Assembly (NCBI GenBank): GCA_038373865.1
Contig: JAXGGA010002367.1
Location: 1 to 64,000 of the forward strand
Length of the DNA: 64,000 nucleotides
Direction of reading: 5' to 3'
From: Uloborus plumipes
Lineage: Eukaryota > Arthropoda > Arachnida > Araneae > Uloboridae
This document shows, one piece after another, positions 1-11,639 of the stretch. A program made the translations under genes and the position numbers. The notes beneath the pieces were generated by a model. It was not told where the DNA came from. It did not search any database and saw only the letters and a list, made by a program, of their open reading frames with translations. Each line of letters opens with the position of its first letter. The first letter of the stretch is position 1.

Positions 1-539
1 GTTTCATGTTATTTTTTTATGTTTTGAGCATAACCCAACTGACTGAACCAATAAAAGTAACGACAACTCCTAAGTTCAGATTTGTTTTATTTGTATATTA
101 TCATTTTTATTTCCAGTACTCAAACTTGCATGAAAAAAAAGTACTATTTTCGTGAAAACCACATAGTCAGTCATTTTTTTAAATTAAAAAAAGCTTGTTG
201 GAAAAATCGGGAGTGGCATGCGGAGCTTTTTTCCCCCAAATAGTGTTACTCTTCCCAAAAAGGTTGGCCACCCCTATTTTAATGGACTGTAAAATCATCC
301 AGAAACTCTAAATTTAAACATATAATTCACTGAACACTGCGCGAAAACAGATATTTGCCTCAGGGAGATTACTTTTTGATCGAAAAATTAAGTTGCTTGC
401 GGCATGTCATCCGCCGCGCCGAGTTCCGATTCTGCCAAGACGTAGCTTGGTCCGTCAGTTCCCCAATTTTCGACTTCATACTAATCCCTAAATTTTTCCC
501 TGCTATGAAGAAAAATCCCTGTGATTAAGATACGGTTCA
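1..539. other. Left edge, fragment of an hAT-like terminus
   Basis: 'AAGGTTGGCCACCCCT' at 261-276 resembles the common animal hAT terminus GGTTGGCCACCCCTG, but the other end is outside the window or lost. Nothing else recognised. Confidence 0.3.
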
Positions 540-3500
540 GTGATTTGGAATAGCCACACCTTCTTCTTTGTTAACGAGTTGGAGGGCGAATCGTCCGGAG
601 GGCGAAAAGGGGAGGACACGAAAACACACGCCGTTGACATCGGGAGTGGTGAAGGTAATATTAGATGTGTTCGTAATGACCTTGTCACTTCGCATCACGT
701 TGTGCGAAATGCTCACAATGAATTATAATTAATTTTATATGTTGAATTACAAGTGGGGAACGCGTGTTTGGAGAGTAATTCAGTATCGCTTTTTAAAAAT
801 ACTGGTGAGTAAACTGCAGTGTTTCCGAAAAACAATCTATATTTTCCCACATTTAACCATACAGTAATTCATATTTTTACTTATTTTCCATACCATCGAT
901 ATGTTGTGCTGAATTCCATCTTGTTCACTCACTTAACTTATCTTCTTTACACATTTCCTATGTTACGGAGCGAAAATCTAACCGAAGTGTGGTTTGCGTA
1001 CAACATAGGACAACCTCGTGCCGCACTTCTTCGATGAGATGGAATCATCAACCAAAAAGTATAACATACCAATTGTCATTCTCATTCTACATTAAATCTG
1101 TGAACTCATATTGAATTAATACGAATACGAGGGAAACTTTCTCAACTAAAGACTTGTATGCAACCTGTGGTGGTTCCAGGATTTTTTTTTTCTTTTCTTG
1201 AGCAATCCCAAATCGCGACACGATTTCTGTTTGGATCCTAGTTGCTGGGTGGTTCCTTTTACAAATTGGTAGTCTACCAACGTCTCGCGTCCTATTGCCC
1301 TACCAACTTGCACCTGGTCACTGTCCCCATGCAGGGGGCCCATGCATCACTAGGTGGCGAAGGAGCAGATACACACACATGGCAACCACACTCGCTTATA
1401 CGCATGCACGCGCCAGTAGAAATTCTTCATTGCGAAAAATATAATTTGAATTCGAGGTGTCAAAATTCAAATTTATTTTTATTTATTTATTCATTTTTTG
1501 TAAGCTTAATTTTTTTTTACGGACGTGGGGAACATAGGACTAAGTCCGATACTCTTGTTCGTATTACATAGAGAAATAAGTAAAAAAGTGTTGAAGCTAA
1601 TACCCAACAAAAAAAAAATCATTTTTGATGATTTTTTAAAATATCTTGAGGGAGAATATCCTTATGGATCTCCCAATTAATTACAAATGCTCATGCTTTT
1701 CAACTTTTTAGAAATAGTTTTTGGGTAAAGTAATGATCGAAAGCCTACTGGATTTTGTGTTGGATATAAAATATCGTCTGCACGAGCGTAAAAAAAATTA
1801 AATTGCGTAAAAGAAATTGTTGACGCCTTTTTTTTTATCCAACTATGGCAAAGCCTAAAGGAAGAGTTATGTTTTTAGCAGTCTGGCTATGTTTGTGGTT
1901 AAGGATGTTCCACCGTAGCTCCTAAACTATTTATTCGATTTTGATGAATGAGGTGCCAATCGATTCGTTTTCGAGTCTCGAGTGTCATAGGCTACTTTTT
2001 ATTAGAATTTAACAAGAGGAAAGATCGATTATTCCTAGACAAGCACCGATTTTTAACGATATTTTCGTGGCTAAGTGTGTTTTAGTTCAAACAAAAGTCG
2101 CAATCAACAATGAATTTACAGTTTAAGGCTGACCTAGATTTTAGTTTATGAAATTATACTTCTTTTTGAATCATACTATACCATGATATTATACTATATT
2201 TAGCATGAAATAGGTACCTGGAACTAAAACACACATAGGCAGAAATTCAAGTGAAACACGGACGATCGCAACTCACCAATGCAATCGCAAATTTGGATAC
2301 GTTGCAATCGCTACGAGATGCGATTCTAATGTAATTCGACCTCCAGTAGCGATTGCAATTTGCGATCGCCTCGAAGCGATTGCAATGGTGTTTCACTTGA
2401 ATTCCTGTCTTAGAAAAGTATCTAAACCCGACTATTTAGTTGGTGAGGGTTTATTTATAAGCGATCTGGACCCACGGAAAATTTTAAGCAACCCTCATGA
2501 TTCAGCGTCTTTGGTGGAATTGGAAAGGCTGAAAAGTTTTGACAGTTGACACTGCTCAATAAAAATTACCCAAATAACTTTTCATCCTTTTTTGTTATGT
2601 ACATTTAATTTTTTAATGTATATTCATTTGCTAATGTACAGTGGAGTAAAATAAAAAAGTTTTAAAAACCTGTAACCCGACTACAAAAAAGCTCTAAAAA
2701 GTAAGAAATAAAACAAGTTTAAAAAACTATAACCCGACTACAAAAAAAAAAAAAAAAAAGCACTGAAAGGTAAGAAACAAGGCAGGTGCTATTTCATATC
2801 ATCGTCTTATTATAAAACAAGACGTTGGATATCTAAGCTATACCTGTTTATTTAGTTTTACGACTTGAACCCTCTGCAAGTTCCACATTAACAACATAAT
2901 TCAATTCAATGCTGTCGTCGTGCGTTGTCAACTACAGAAAAACAATTTGATAGCATAACATTATAACCTAATTTACCATTCTTGTATATATATGGATCAA
3001 ACTAATATGTTTGCTTGTGTATCAAGTTTAAATGCTTGCTTTCCGTGTGCAGCATGCAGTCTTTCCAGGAACTTTTTTTTTTCGAGCAATGACGAATTGT
3101 TTGTTTTTTCCTGGGCCGAGGGACGTAGGGGGGATGTAGGCTATATCACTTGCTAAAACGCATATTTTTGCATTTTAGACTGTAGAAAATTACTGAAATT
3201 AACCTTCTGAAATTCAACTATATCTTCTTTGAAGCTTACTTTTTTCCGACTACGCTATTGAAAGTACCGCGCGATAACTTTACTAGGAATGGCAATCGCC
3301 AACACTAGCCCCTGCCCAGCAAGCGGCTTTCCGCTCTGCTGAGTCTCATTCTGAGGAATTGTGACTTCTCGCTTTTTGCAACTCTCTCCACCCCAGCCGG
3401 AAAGAAAAGGTTCGCTGGTTAGGCGCTCCTTATGACTTCTACTATGTTAGGATTGGCCCTAACAGAAAGTCTCTTCCGGCGCAAAGTGAATACAGAGCGC

Positions 3501-3840
3501 GGCGCAGATCCCTCGCTCTGCTGTTTCCTAGGCTTTGTTCCTCTAAACTCTTGTAAGTTTGTTTTTACGTTTTACCCAGTTCTTCCAATTGCTTCATGTC
3601 AGCTCAATCATGTTCTCCCTCTTACCCAAACAGCGAAAAAGAGCTTCGCTCTCACCCAAATTTTTCTTTTTTAGTACTCGTGTTGCGTCAATTTAGTAAT
3701 CGAGTAGCAAGAAAAAATGTTTTGCTCGAAATTCAAAACGACGCCATCTGTTGGAAGAAACGGTAGAATGAAAAGTGTAGAAGTATTAAATATATCTAAC
3801 ATTAACATAATGAACGAGGAATATTTGTTTTGGTTTGACA
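540..3840 (+). repeat. Tandem-array copy 1 of an approx. 3.4 kb unit
   Basis: This is the most complete uninterrupted copy. Landmarks in order: 'ACCATCGATATG' near 892; 'ACGCATGCACGCGCC' near 1399; 'CGTCTGCACGAG' near 1775; 'GCGATCTGGACCCACGG' near 2461; 'GCAGCATGCAGTC' near 3049; 'CTATGTTAGGATTGG' near 3440; 'GTTTTGCTCGAAATTC' near 3718. The next copy begins immediately after. The distance between 'ACCATCGATATG' in copies 1 and 2 is 3606 bases, or about 3431 after removing the 175 bp added by a MITE and its TSD. No gene is recognisable. The start is uncertain because homology fades upstream of about 600. Confidence 0.7.
2240..2407. mobile_element. 168 bp MITE with CAG...CTG ends, part of the array unit
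   Basis: The terminal inverted repeat is CAGAAATTCAAGTGAAACAC at the left and the complement of CAGGAATTCAAGTGAAACAC at the right. The interior repeats GCGATCGCAA/TTGCGATCGC-type phrases and is largely self-complementary. The same element sits at the same place in copy 4 (12788-12963), so it inserted before the array was amplified. No clear target duplication remains, so the superfamily (probably hAT from the CAG ends) is a guess. Confidence 0.6.
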
Positions 3841-3918
3841 CTCTAAAATGTTCAATACGGGGGGGGGGGGGTGGCAATAAATGTGTACTCAATAAAATTT
3901 CACTGAAACAGTTAAAAC

Positions 3919-4085
3919 CAGGGACGTCATTTCATGTTTTTCCAGGGGCAAAGGGTAAAAACACAATACAATTTCATCAGAAAACAACGAAAACCACGCC
4001 CACTTATATGTAAATACATTGATTTCTCAAAGTCAGGGGGGGGGGGCAATTGACCCCCCCCTGCCCCCCCTAAATGACGGGCCTG
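3919..4085. mobile_element. hAT-type MITE, CAGGGACGTCATTT family, copy A
   Basis: A 167 bp element from CAGGGACGTCATTT to AAATGACGGGCCTG, flanked by a perfect 8 bp duplication GTTAAAAC (3911-3918 and 4086-4093). The empty site is visible in the other array copies. The interior holds long G and C runs and no frame. CAGG/CCTG ends with 8 bp duplications are the mark of hAT elements. Confidence 0.85.
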
Positions 4086-4606
4086 GTTAAAACCACTCCC
4101 ACTTGCATGTGAATTCATTAGCTCAGTTCATTTGAATGATTCAGTGCCTTCAAATGAATTAAATGAAATAGTTCCCTAAAAGGAACTTAATTTTCCATCC
4201 CTTATCCCTACAGTTGCCTGAAAAGACGTGACGTTGATATTCGGAGTGGTGATCGTAATTATGGATTCTATAGTAATGACCTTAGCATATCACTCCATGT
4301 TGGGAGATATGCCTAGCATGAGATATGTTACTTTTTAGTAGACGACGATTGAGAAACGCCTGTTTGGAAACTAATTTGGTATTACTTTTTAAAAATACTG
4401 GAAGGTAAACTGCAATGCTTCCGAAGTCAACTATATTTTGTATCTATATTTTCCCACATTTAACTATTCAGTAATTCCTATTTTTACTTCTTTTTGAAAC
4501 CATCGATATGCTGTGTTAAATTCCATATTGTTCACTCACTTAACTTATTTTCTTCACACATTTCCTATGTTACGGAGCGAAAATCTAACCGAACTGTGGT
4601 TTGCGT

Positions 4607-5989
4607 CAGGGTTGCCAGACGTCCCGGATTTCAAGGGACAGTCCCGTATTTTGAAATATTGTCCCGCGTCCTGGGGAACCTTGATACAGGACGGCTAAAG
4701 TCCCGTATTCTGGCTAGAAGCAACATTTTACAAGACGAAACATTATTTTCAGAAAAAAAGTGAAGTATTACAAAAAATGAGAAATAGTGATAAGAAAATT
4801 GATTGAATTATAATATTACCTTGTTCTGAAGTAATGTTAGTGTTCTATACATTTATTGCAGAAATTATTGCGACAATCAACTCAACAAACGTTCGTTGTA
4901 AAAGTGGTGTCTCTCCTTGTAAATGATTTTACTATGCTTTATAATATAAAAAGCTCTTCTCAATTTTTCAATTATGAAAGAAATATATGTGTTCAGTTAC
5001 TATTAGTCACTAGATTTTTTGAATCAATCAATTTTAATCTTTTGAAATTTGCTTCGCTTCGTTTTTATACTAAAAGATATAACTAAATGTTATTCCATTT
5101 AGCAAACGAATACGCGTTTTTAAAACATGAAGATGCATAATTTTTACAATGAGCGACAGAAATATAAATTACAGTGAGCTTTATGGCAACCTAAAGACCA
5201 TCTAAACTTAGAAAGAATTATTTCAGCAGTGAAATCAAGTAGCAAATATGATTTTAAAAAAATGGAATTTTCTAACATTATGTAAGAATAATTATCATGC
5301 TATAATATTGACAAAACTGCAGTTTTCCCCCAAAAGATATTTAATATTGATTTTTTTATTTGTTTTAGGTTAACTTCTTATAGTGTGTTCAAGTAGTAAG
5401 GTTTAATTCTATGTCTACTCAATTGTAATCAAAATTTTTGTTAATGACTCATTAAAATTATTTTGCATTCAAATTTCCCCATTGGTATGTCTAGTTTTTG
5501 AAAAAGTACATACTAAACATTTGTCATCAGTAGAAGCGACTATTATATCTTTCACGCCAAGACAGGCCCGTCATTTGGGACGTCAGAACGGGTGGTTAAT
5601 GGCCTCCCCCTGGTTTTGGGAAATTAATGTATTTACATATAAGTGGGTGTGGCTTTTGCTTTTTTTTTTTGGTATAATTTGCATTGAAATTTGGTGTAAT
5701 CCCCCCCCCCCGCACTCAATAAATACTGATTAAATTGAATTTTCACAATAATTACTGTTAAACCTTTTCCCACTAATATTCATGACGAAAAATAACTATG
5801 CAATGGTAAAAAATGAAGTTTTTATTCATATGATCATTGTGTATTTTTTCTTCATTTATATTCGTGAGAAACGTTTAATATTAAAGTCAAGGTTTTAAAA
5901 ATTCAAACTTTAGACTTTATCTCTCAATACCCCCCTTCCCCACCCCATAGCCTGTCCCGTATTAACAGTTCTTAAATCTGGCAACCCTG
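4607..5989. mobile_element. 1.38 kb non-autonomous hAT element (CAGGGTTGCCAGA ends)
   Basis: Ends CAGGGTTGCCAGA and TCTGGCAACCCTG form a perfect 13 bp inverted repeat. Flanks GTTTGCGT at 4599-4606 and 5990-5997 are a perfect 8 bp duplication. Array copies 1, 4 and 5 show the empty site ('TTTGCGTACAACATAGGAC'). Subterminal GTCCCG/CGGGAC phrases repeat at both ends. No transposase frame is seen; the interior is AT-rich and contains the truncated MITE at 5563. Confidence 0.88.
5563..5715. mobile_element. Truncated MITE of the CAGGGACGTCATTT family, reverse orientation
   Basis: It starts CAGGCCCGTCATTT, the opposite end of the family, continues into 'TACATATAAGTGGGTGTGG' (the complement of the family interior), and breaks off in a C-run at about 5701-5711. 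The other terminus is not seen. It lies inside the hAT at 4607-5989. Confidence 0.55.
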
Positions 5990-6950
5990 GTTTGCGTACA
6001 ACATAGGACAGGCCTCATACCGCACTCCTTCTATAGGATGGAATCATCAACCAAAGTATGTAACATAATTAATGTCATTTTTATTCTTAATTATATTTGT
6101 AAATGCGTATTGAAAAAATACGAATACTAGGGAAATTTTCACAATTTAAAGATTTACGGTGCGACTCGTGTCGTGTGCAGCATGCAGTCTTTCCAGGAAC
6201 TTTTTTTTTCGAGCAATGACAAATTGTTACTTTTTTCATGGGCCGAGGGACGTAAGGGGGGGGGGAGCTATATCACTTGCTAAAACGCATATTTTTTCTT
6301 TTTAAACTGTAGAAAATTACTGAAATTCAACTATATCTCCTTTGAAGCTTACTTTTTTCCGACTACGCTATTGAAAGTACTCGCGATAACTTTACTAGGA
6401 ATGGCAATCGCCAACACTAGCCCCTGCTCAGACAAGCGGCTTTCAGCTCTGCTGAGTCTCATCCTGAGGCCATGTGACTTTTCGCTTTTTGCAACTCTCT
6501 CCACCCCAGCCGGCAAGAAAAAGCTTGCTGGTTAGGAGCTCCCTATGACTTCTACTATGTTAGGATTGGCCCTAACAGTAGGTCTCTTAAGGCGCAAAGT
6601 GAATACAGAGCGTGGGGCAGTTCCCTCGCTCTGCTATTTCCTAGGCTTTGATCCTCTAAACTCTTGCAAGTTTGTATATACGTTTTACCCAGTTCTTGCA
6701 TTTGCTTCATGTCAGCTCAATCTGTTCTCTCTCTTACCAGAAGAGCGAAAAAGAGCTTCGCTCTCACCCAAATTTTTTCTTTTTTAGTACTCGTGTTGCG
6801 TCAATTTAGTAATCGAGTAGTACAAATGTTTTGCTCGAAATTCAAAGCGTTGCCATCTGTTGGAAGTAAAGGTAGAATGAAAAGTCTAGAAATATTAAAT
6901 ATACCTAACATCAACATAATGAACGAGGATTATTTGTTTTGGTAATTGAC

Positions 6951-8100
6951 CCAGGTTTACACTAAAATTCCCAACACGGGGGGGGGGGGGGGCCGCAATA
7001 AATGTGTACTCAATAAAATTTCACTGGAACAGTCTAAACCGCCCCATCGTTTATTTCGAAAAGGTAACATCTCTATTTTGATCTCCTCTGTCTCTTTAGA
7101 AAATTAAACAGCGCACGGTTATATTTTTGAATGTCATAATCAATGGTTATTTGGTAAATTATTGCAGTAATTGTGTACTTAACTAAAGGCATTTTTTCAT
7201 TGATTATGACATTCAAAAATATAACCGTGCGCTGTTTAATTTTCTAAAGAGACAGAGGAGATCAAAATAGAGATGTTACCTTTTCGAAATACACGATTCT
7301 TATGAATTCATTAGCTGAGTTCATTTGAACTATTTCACTGGACTCAGAAGGATTTAATGAACTAGTTCCCTGAAAAGGAATCCATCATGTCCATCCCTTA
7401 TCACTGAAAAAACATGAAATGGCTACCCGCGGTGGTGAACGTAAATACGGATTCGTTCGTAATGACCTTGGCAGCCCCATGTTAGGCAATATGCTCTTCT
7501 TGAGTGACCATTATAAGCTTCATACAATGGAGAAACGCCTGTTTGGAAAGTCATTCAGTGTCGCTCTTTAAAAATACTGGTAAGTAAATTGCAACTGGAT
7601 TTTGTATTGGATATAAAATATCGTCTGCACGAGACCACGAGCGTAAAAAAACTTAAATTGCGTGAAAGAAATTGTTGACGCCTTTTTTTTTTCCTGAGTA
7701 TGAACGAATAAAATCCTTTGGTTAACTTTAGTCTTTTCCTATATCGGGAATTTTTAACTTTTTTTGCGATGGGTTAATTTTTCGTACTGCACAAATTGTC
7801 GACTTATCAAATCGAGACTTTGACTCTCGTCATCTGACAAAACTTTTATTCTTAAGGTAGACCCCGTGTAAAGCCGATTTGGCCTATATCTCTTGCTTTA
7901 AAGCAGAATTTTCTTCTTTTTTTGTGTTGTAATGTCTCCTCCGAAGCCTTTTTTTTTCCGACTACGCTGTTGAGTTAGGAATACTAATAATTTACTTCTT
8001 TTTTTTTCAGTTGCAAAGTGTTCTGTTTCCTCCTGCAAGAAATCAACAGATGGCAACGCTTTGAATTTCGAGCAAAACATTTGTCTAAAGGAAGGAGCCT
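6951..8100 (+). repeat. Tandem-array copy 3, truncated and rearranged
   Basis: It starts at the G-run near 6978 and holds the palindrome 7046-7297. At about 7590 it jumps straight from 'AATACTGGTAAGTAAATTGC' to the 'GGATATAAAATATCGTC' landmark. From 7690 it follows a diverged variant shared with copy 5 (22480-22720) and not with copies 1 and 4. It ends in a reversed piece of the unit: 8030-8083 is the reverse complement of the 'GTTTTGCTCGAAATTC' landmark, so a small inversion or an oppositely oriented copy sits here. Confidence 0.6.
7046..7297. mobile_element. Palindromic MITE, two 100 bp arms
   Basis: The arms at 7046-7145 and 7198-7297 are reverse complements with one mismatch over 100 bases, around a 52 base spacer. 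It sits in array copy 3, where the other copies have uninterrupted 'CCGCCCCCACTTGCATATG'; about eight target bases were lost or changed. No coding capacity. The near-perfect arms suggest recent insertion or gene conversion between arms. Confidence 0.7.
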
Positions 8101-8279
8101 TATCTTCTTTGGCAACGCGCCGAAAAAAATTTCCCGATTTTTCCACTGCCGGAAGATGGCGCTGGCGTGAATTGACTTAGTGTTGACGAAGAAGGGGAAG
8201 GAGAATAGGGTAGTTTTCGATTTTTCAATTTTATTTTTATCTGATAGAGTAACATGTGTGAACATCATCGGTGAAAAAA

Positions 8280-9060
8280 TTTTTGCGACACGATAAGTAG
8301 GTTTTTTAAAAATAATTTTTAAAGTTCAAGAAAATGTGACGTCACAGGGCAGCGGAAGAAACGTCATCAGTACTTCCGCCGCGCGTCAGCCGACGAGGAG
8401 AAGCGAGGGAAACGCACTTGACTACGTTAAAGACGCACTTGACGGCTTTTAACTCCCAGTGAATCTGGAAGATTAAATCGCTCGTCCCTCGTCCTCTCGA
8501 AAATAGGCAAAAACCATCATTGATGTCACTTGAGGGAGATTGTTGGACTGTCCTTTGACGTATCCTGTCTCCATCATGCATCAAAAGGATTATTAAATAT
8601 CTAAAAATTAAAAATAACTACGCTCTCAAAATGTCCGTAGCGGTAATACGGGTCCGTCGCGGAGGGCTGGGCATGATGCCCGCTGACGTAACTCGTGACG
8701 TAGCAGAAAAACGCTCTTGCGCGTCGGATTTTTAAAAATTCATTAAAAATCAATCGTTGTGTTTTAAAATACGGCAGTGGTGAATTTTGGAGTTTGAGGG
8801 TCAAGTAACAATATTTAATGATGAAAATGGGGATTTTTAATAGGTCACAACTACCCTATTTCGCCGAGGACCCCGAGTCTTCGGCGGGGTCAGCGGGGAG
8901 ACCGACGGAAGGTAGCCGGCGCTTTTCGGGCAGCGGATGCGTGGCAATTGAGAGGTCTGATATGGGGCGCGATTATCCCAACGAAGAGATATGTTAAACA
9001 TTATGATTTTAAAGTTATTTACTTTCTCATATTTCATATCAGTTCTCATGTGTATTCAAT
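8280..9060. other. CpG-rich stretch with CRE-like sites, no gene recognised
   Basis: This is the most GC- and CpG-rich stretch in the window. It includes GTGACGTCAC (8336-8345), CGTGACGTAG near 8693-8702, and a G/C-rich block 8866-8950 with CTTCGGCGGGGTCAGCGGGG. GACGTCAC is a classic ATF/CREB site. No convincing frame or bounded element was found. It could be a promoter-like region, a transposon terminus or a rearranged fragment. Confidence 0.3.
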
Positions 9061-9519
9061 GACCACTGAAAATATTACTTGAATTACTTGCACACATAAT
9101 AATAAATTTAACAGATCAATGTCATATTTATTTTTGCTTCCCCTTGCAAATTTTCTAATTTTTTTTTCTTTCATAAAAAATGCTTTATCTGTACTACCTT
9201 TAATAAATCTGCTAAAAGTGATGGAAACCAGTAATAAGAGAAAAAGTAATTAACGACAAAGTTTAAGTTTAAATATCCTTTAATGTATCCTTTCATCATT
9301 ATTAGTTTACTTGATTACTTTTTTTTCAAACTTAAATCACATACATGTTGACAATAACATTGTCAAAAGCAAGCCAAAATCATTTCTAGTCTTACAAGGG
9401 CAAATAAGTGGAACAGTAATTTTAAAAACAATGTACAAAAGAAAAAAAAACAACGATTTCAAAGCTCATAACAGAAAGATGAATGAATTGGCGGGTAAAA
9501 AGTTTTATGTACAATAGAG

Positions 9520-10059
9520 CAGAGGTACCCATCCCGCCCCCCCCCCCGCCCGCATTTTTCACAACCCTTTCGTGCTTTTTATTTTTGCCTCTTTTTTATT
9601 ATTTCTTTTAATTTTATTTATTCGTTTTAATATTACTCATTTATTTCTTTAAATTTTTTTATTTATTTTTTGAAAGATTATTTATTTGTTTTTTAAATTA
9701 TAACTATTATTTTTTATACATTATCAATTTTTTAAAAGTATTAATTATGCGCAGAATAGAACCGCTTTTTTTTCTCCTCCAAACATTCCAAGCACACACA
9801 CAAAATAAATAAATAAAAAATAATAATAAAGAAATATTTTAAATTAAAAAAAATAAATTAAGGAATAATTTTTATTTAAAAAACAGTAAATAATTTAAAT
9901 AAAAAAAATTAATTAATAAATGATTCAAATAAATAAATTAACAAATAATTCAAAAAAATAAATAAATTCGTTTTACCTCCCCCCAACAATTTTTTTTTTT
10001 TTTTTTGATGGCGTAACTTGCGCCATAATCCCCCCCCCCCCTCCGTATGGGCACCTATG
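9520..10059. mobile_element. 540 bp hAT-type element filled with low-complexity AT
   Basis: The left end CAGAGGTACCCATCC mirrors the right end GTATGGGCACCTATG. The flanking 8-mers CAATAGAG (9512-9519) and CAATGGAG (10060-10067) match at 7 of 8. The interior is almost entirely AAATAAAT/TTATTTAT low-complexity sequence with C-runs near both ends. Confidence 0.72.
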
Positions 10060-10915
10060 CAATGGAGAAATTTATAAATCATCAAGCTCTTCACCTAAGT
10101 GACAGCAGATCAAATTAGGTTTTAAAAGAATTGCTTCATAAGCAAAAATTAAACGCTTAGAATGTAAAATATATTATAAACGTAGGATGAAGCAGAGTAT
10201 TCTTTGTTTCTCTAAACAGCTTTCATAGCAAAAACAGCTTGAAATTTCCTTATCTTTAGGAAATTCCCTTATTTAAATGCCCTTTAAAACGCTAGACTAC
10301 GGGATGTAAACAAATTAAGGTTGCACTCTAAAATTCCCAATACGGGGGTGGGGGGGCGCAATAAATGTGTTCTCAATAAAATTTCACTGAAACAGTTTAA
10401 ACCGCCCCCACTTGCATATGAATTCATTAGCTCAGTTCATTTGAACTATTTCAGTGGATTCAGAAGGATTAAATGAACCAGTTCCCTAAAAAGGAAACCA
10501 ACATTTCCATCCCTTATCACTAATAACATGACATTGCTACCCGCGGTGGTGAATGTAATTACAGAATCGTTCTTATTGATCTTGGAACATCGCTTTAGGC
10601 AATATGCTTTCATGAATAGACGATGATACAACAAACATAATTCACGAGAATACGCCTGTCTGGAAAGTCATTCAGTGTCGCTCTTTAAAAATACTGGTAA
10701 GTAAATTGCAACAGTAATACCTATTTTTACTTATTTTCTATACCATCGATATGTTGTGTTAAATTCCGTCTTGTTCACTCCCTAAACTTATTTTCTTCAC
10801 ACATTCCCTATGTTAAGGAGCGAAATCCAAGCGAACTGTTATTTGCGCACAACATAGGACAGGCCTCGTACCGCACTTCTTCGATGAGATGGAATCATCA
10901 ACCGAAAAGTATAAC

Positions 10916-11639
10916 CAAGGCTTCAAGATAGCGTTTTATACAGGCTGTATCATTACTCAAAATATCAATGGTGAAGATTTGCCCGCTAGAAAGACCACCC
11001 AAATGCTTGTTTACATTTATTAGCATATTGTTTCTGCTGTAAAAAGCGATTTTTATCCTATCTTTAAGGCTTAAAAAATATTGATATAGTTAACTGAAGG
11101 AGAGTACAGAGTGAATTGATGCCGAAAGTCTTACTAGTACTGCTTTTTAGGGGAAATAAATTCCCTTTTCAGATATAGATATACAACCAAACGTTTTATA
11201 CGACCAACTGTATCATGGCGAACTGTGGACTGAATTTTAAAAAGTTCTATGGCAACCCGTTGGTAGTATTGGCTCGTTTAGCGAATAGATTCGCCATTTA
11301 TTGCTCTGCGGTGAAAGTGTCGTTTCATAGTTAATTAATAATTAGAATCAATTAAAATGAAAAATAATTCACTAACTAATTAAAATAAGCCGTTAAAATG
11401 CAGAATGAACCAACAAATAAAACAAGCTATTAAATAACGTTAAAATACACTAAAATAGAATTGAATGCCAAATTGTAAAATTGTGCGCACAACAAATTAA
11501 CTTTCAACTTTGTCTTTTATTTATCTGATTTGTATATAATGTTAGTTACCATAAAATTCGATAGATGTGACTGGGAAATGACCACCGTTTTTTTCCCAAG
11601 GATTTTGAACAAATGAAACAACCTGTATAAAACGCTATC
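10916..11639. mobile_element. CAAGGCTTCA element in array copy 4
   Basis: The left end CAAGGCTTCA follows GTATAAC; the right end retains CCTGTATAAAACGCTATC and is then truncated into the array sequence. The inverted repeat (GATAGCGTTTTATACAGG and its complement) continues for about 20 bases. It is homologous over its length to 18121-19049, but the sequence between 'GTGACTGGGAAATG' and 'ACCACCG' lacks the hammerhead insertion, giving the empty site. Confidence 0.7.

Larger units (their letters stand above)
3432..6787 (+). other. 80-codon frame kept in three array copies (3432-3674, 6545-6787, 13990-14232)
   Basis: Each of copies 1, 2 and 4 keeps an ATG-started frame of exactly 80 codons beginning MTSTMLGLAL and ending FLF-stop. 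Copies 1 and 4 differ mainly by amino acid substitutions. Copy 2 has a compensated shift near its C-terminus. The frame shows no motif I recognise and no clear membrane segment. Equal length may simply reflect recent duplication. It is listed because it is the only frame preserved between copies; no function is claimed. The coordinates span the first two copies. Confidence 0.2.
3841..6950 (+). repeat. Tandem-array copy 2, internally deleted and with a 1.4 kb hAT insertion
   Basis: It begins with a G-run and 'CAATAAATGTG', carries 'ACCATCGATATG' at 4499, is split by the hAT at 4607-5989, then jumps near 6165 directly to the 'GCAGCATGCAGTC' landmark (6177), omitting about 1.9 kb present in copies 1 and 4. 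It ends with 'GTTTTGCTCGAAATTC' at 6830 and the shared phrase 'GAACGAGGATTATTTG' near 6920. Confidence 0.68.

Noticed and set aside
1036..1060. Hammerhead-like phrase in the array unit (CTTCGATGAGATGGAATCATC followed by CCGAAAAG; clearest at 10879-10909).
   Set aside because: The first core box reads TCGATGA, not CTGATGA, there is no cleavage triplet partner, and stems I and III cannot be formed.
8866..8960. G/C-rich block as a possible ribosomal RNA fragment.
   Set aside because: I could not match it to any conserved rRNA core phrase; composition alone is not evidence.
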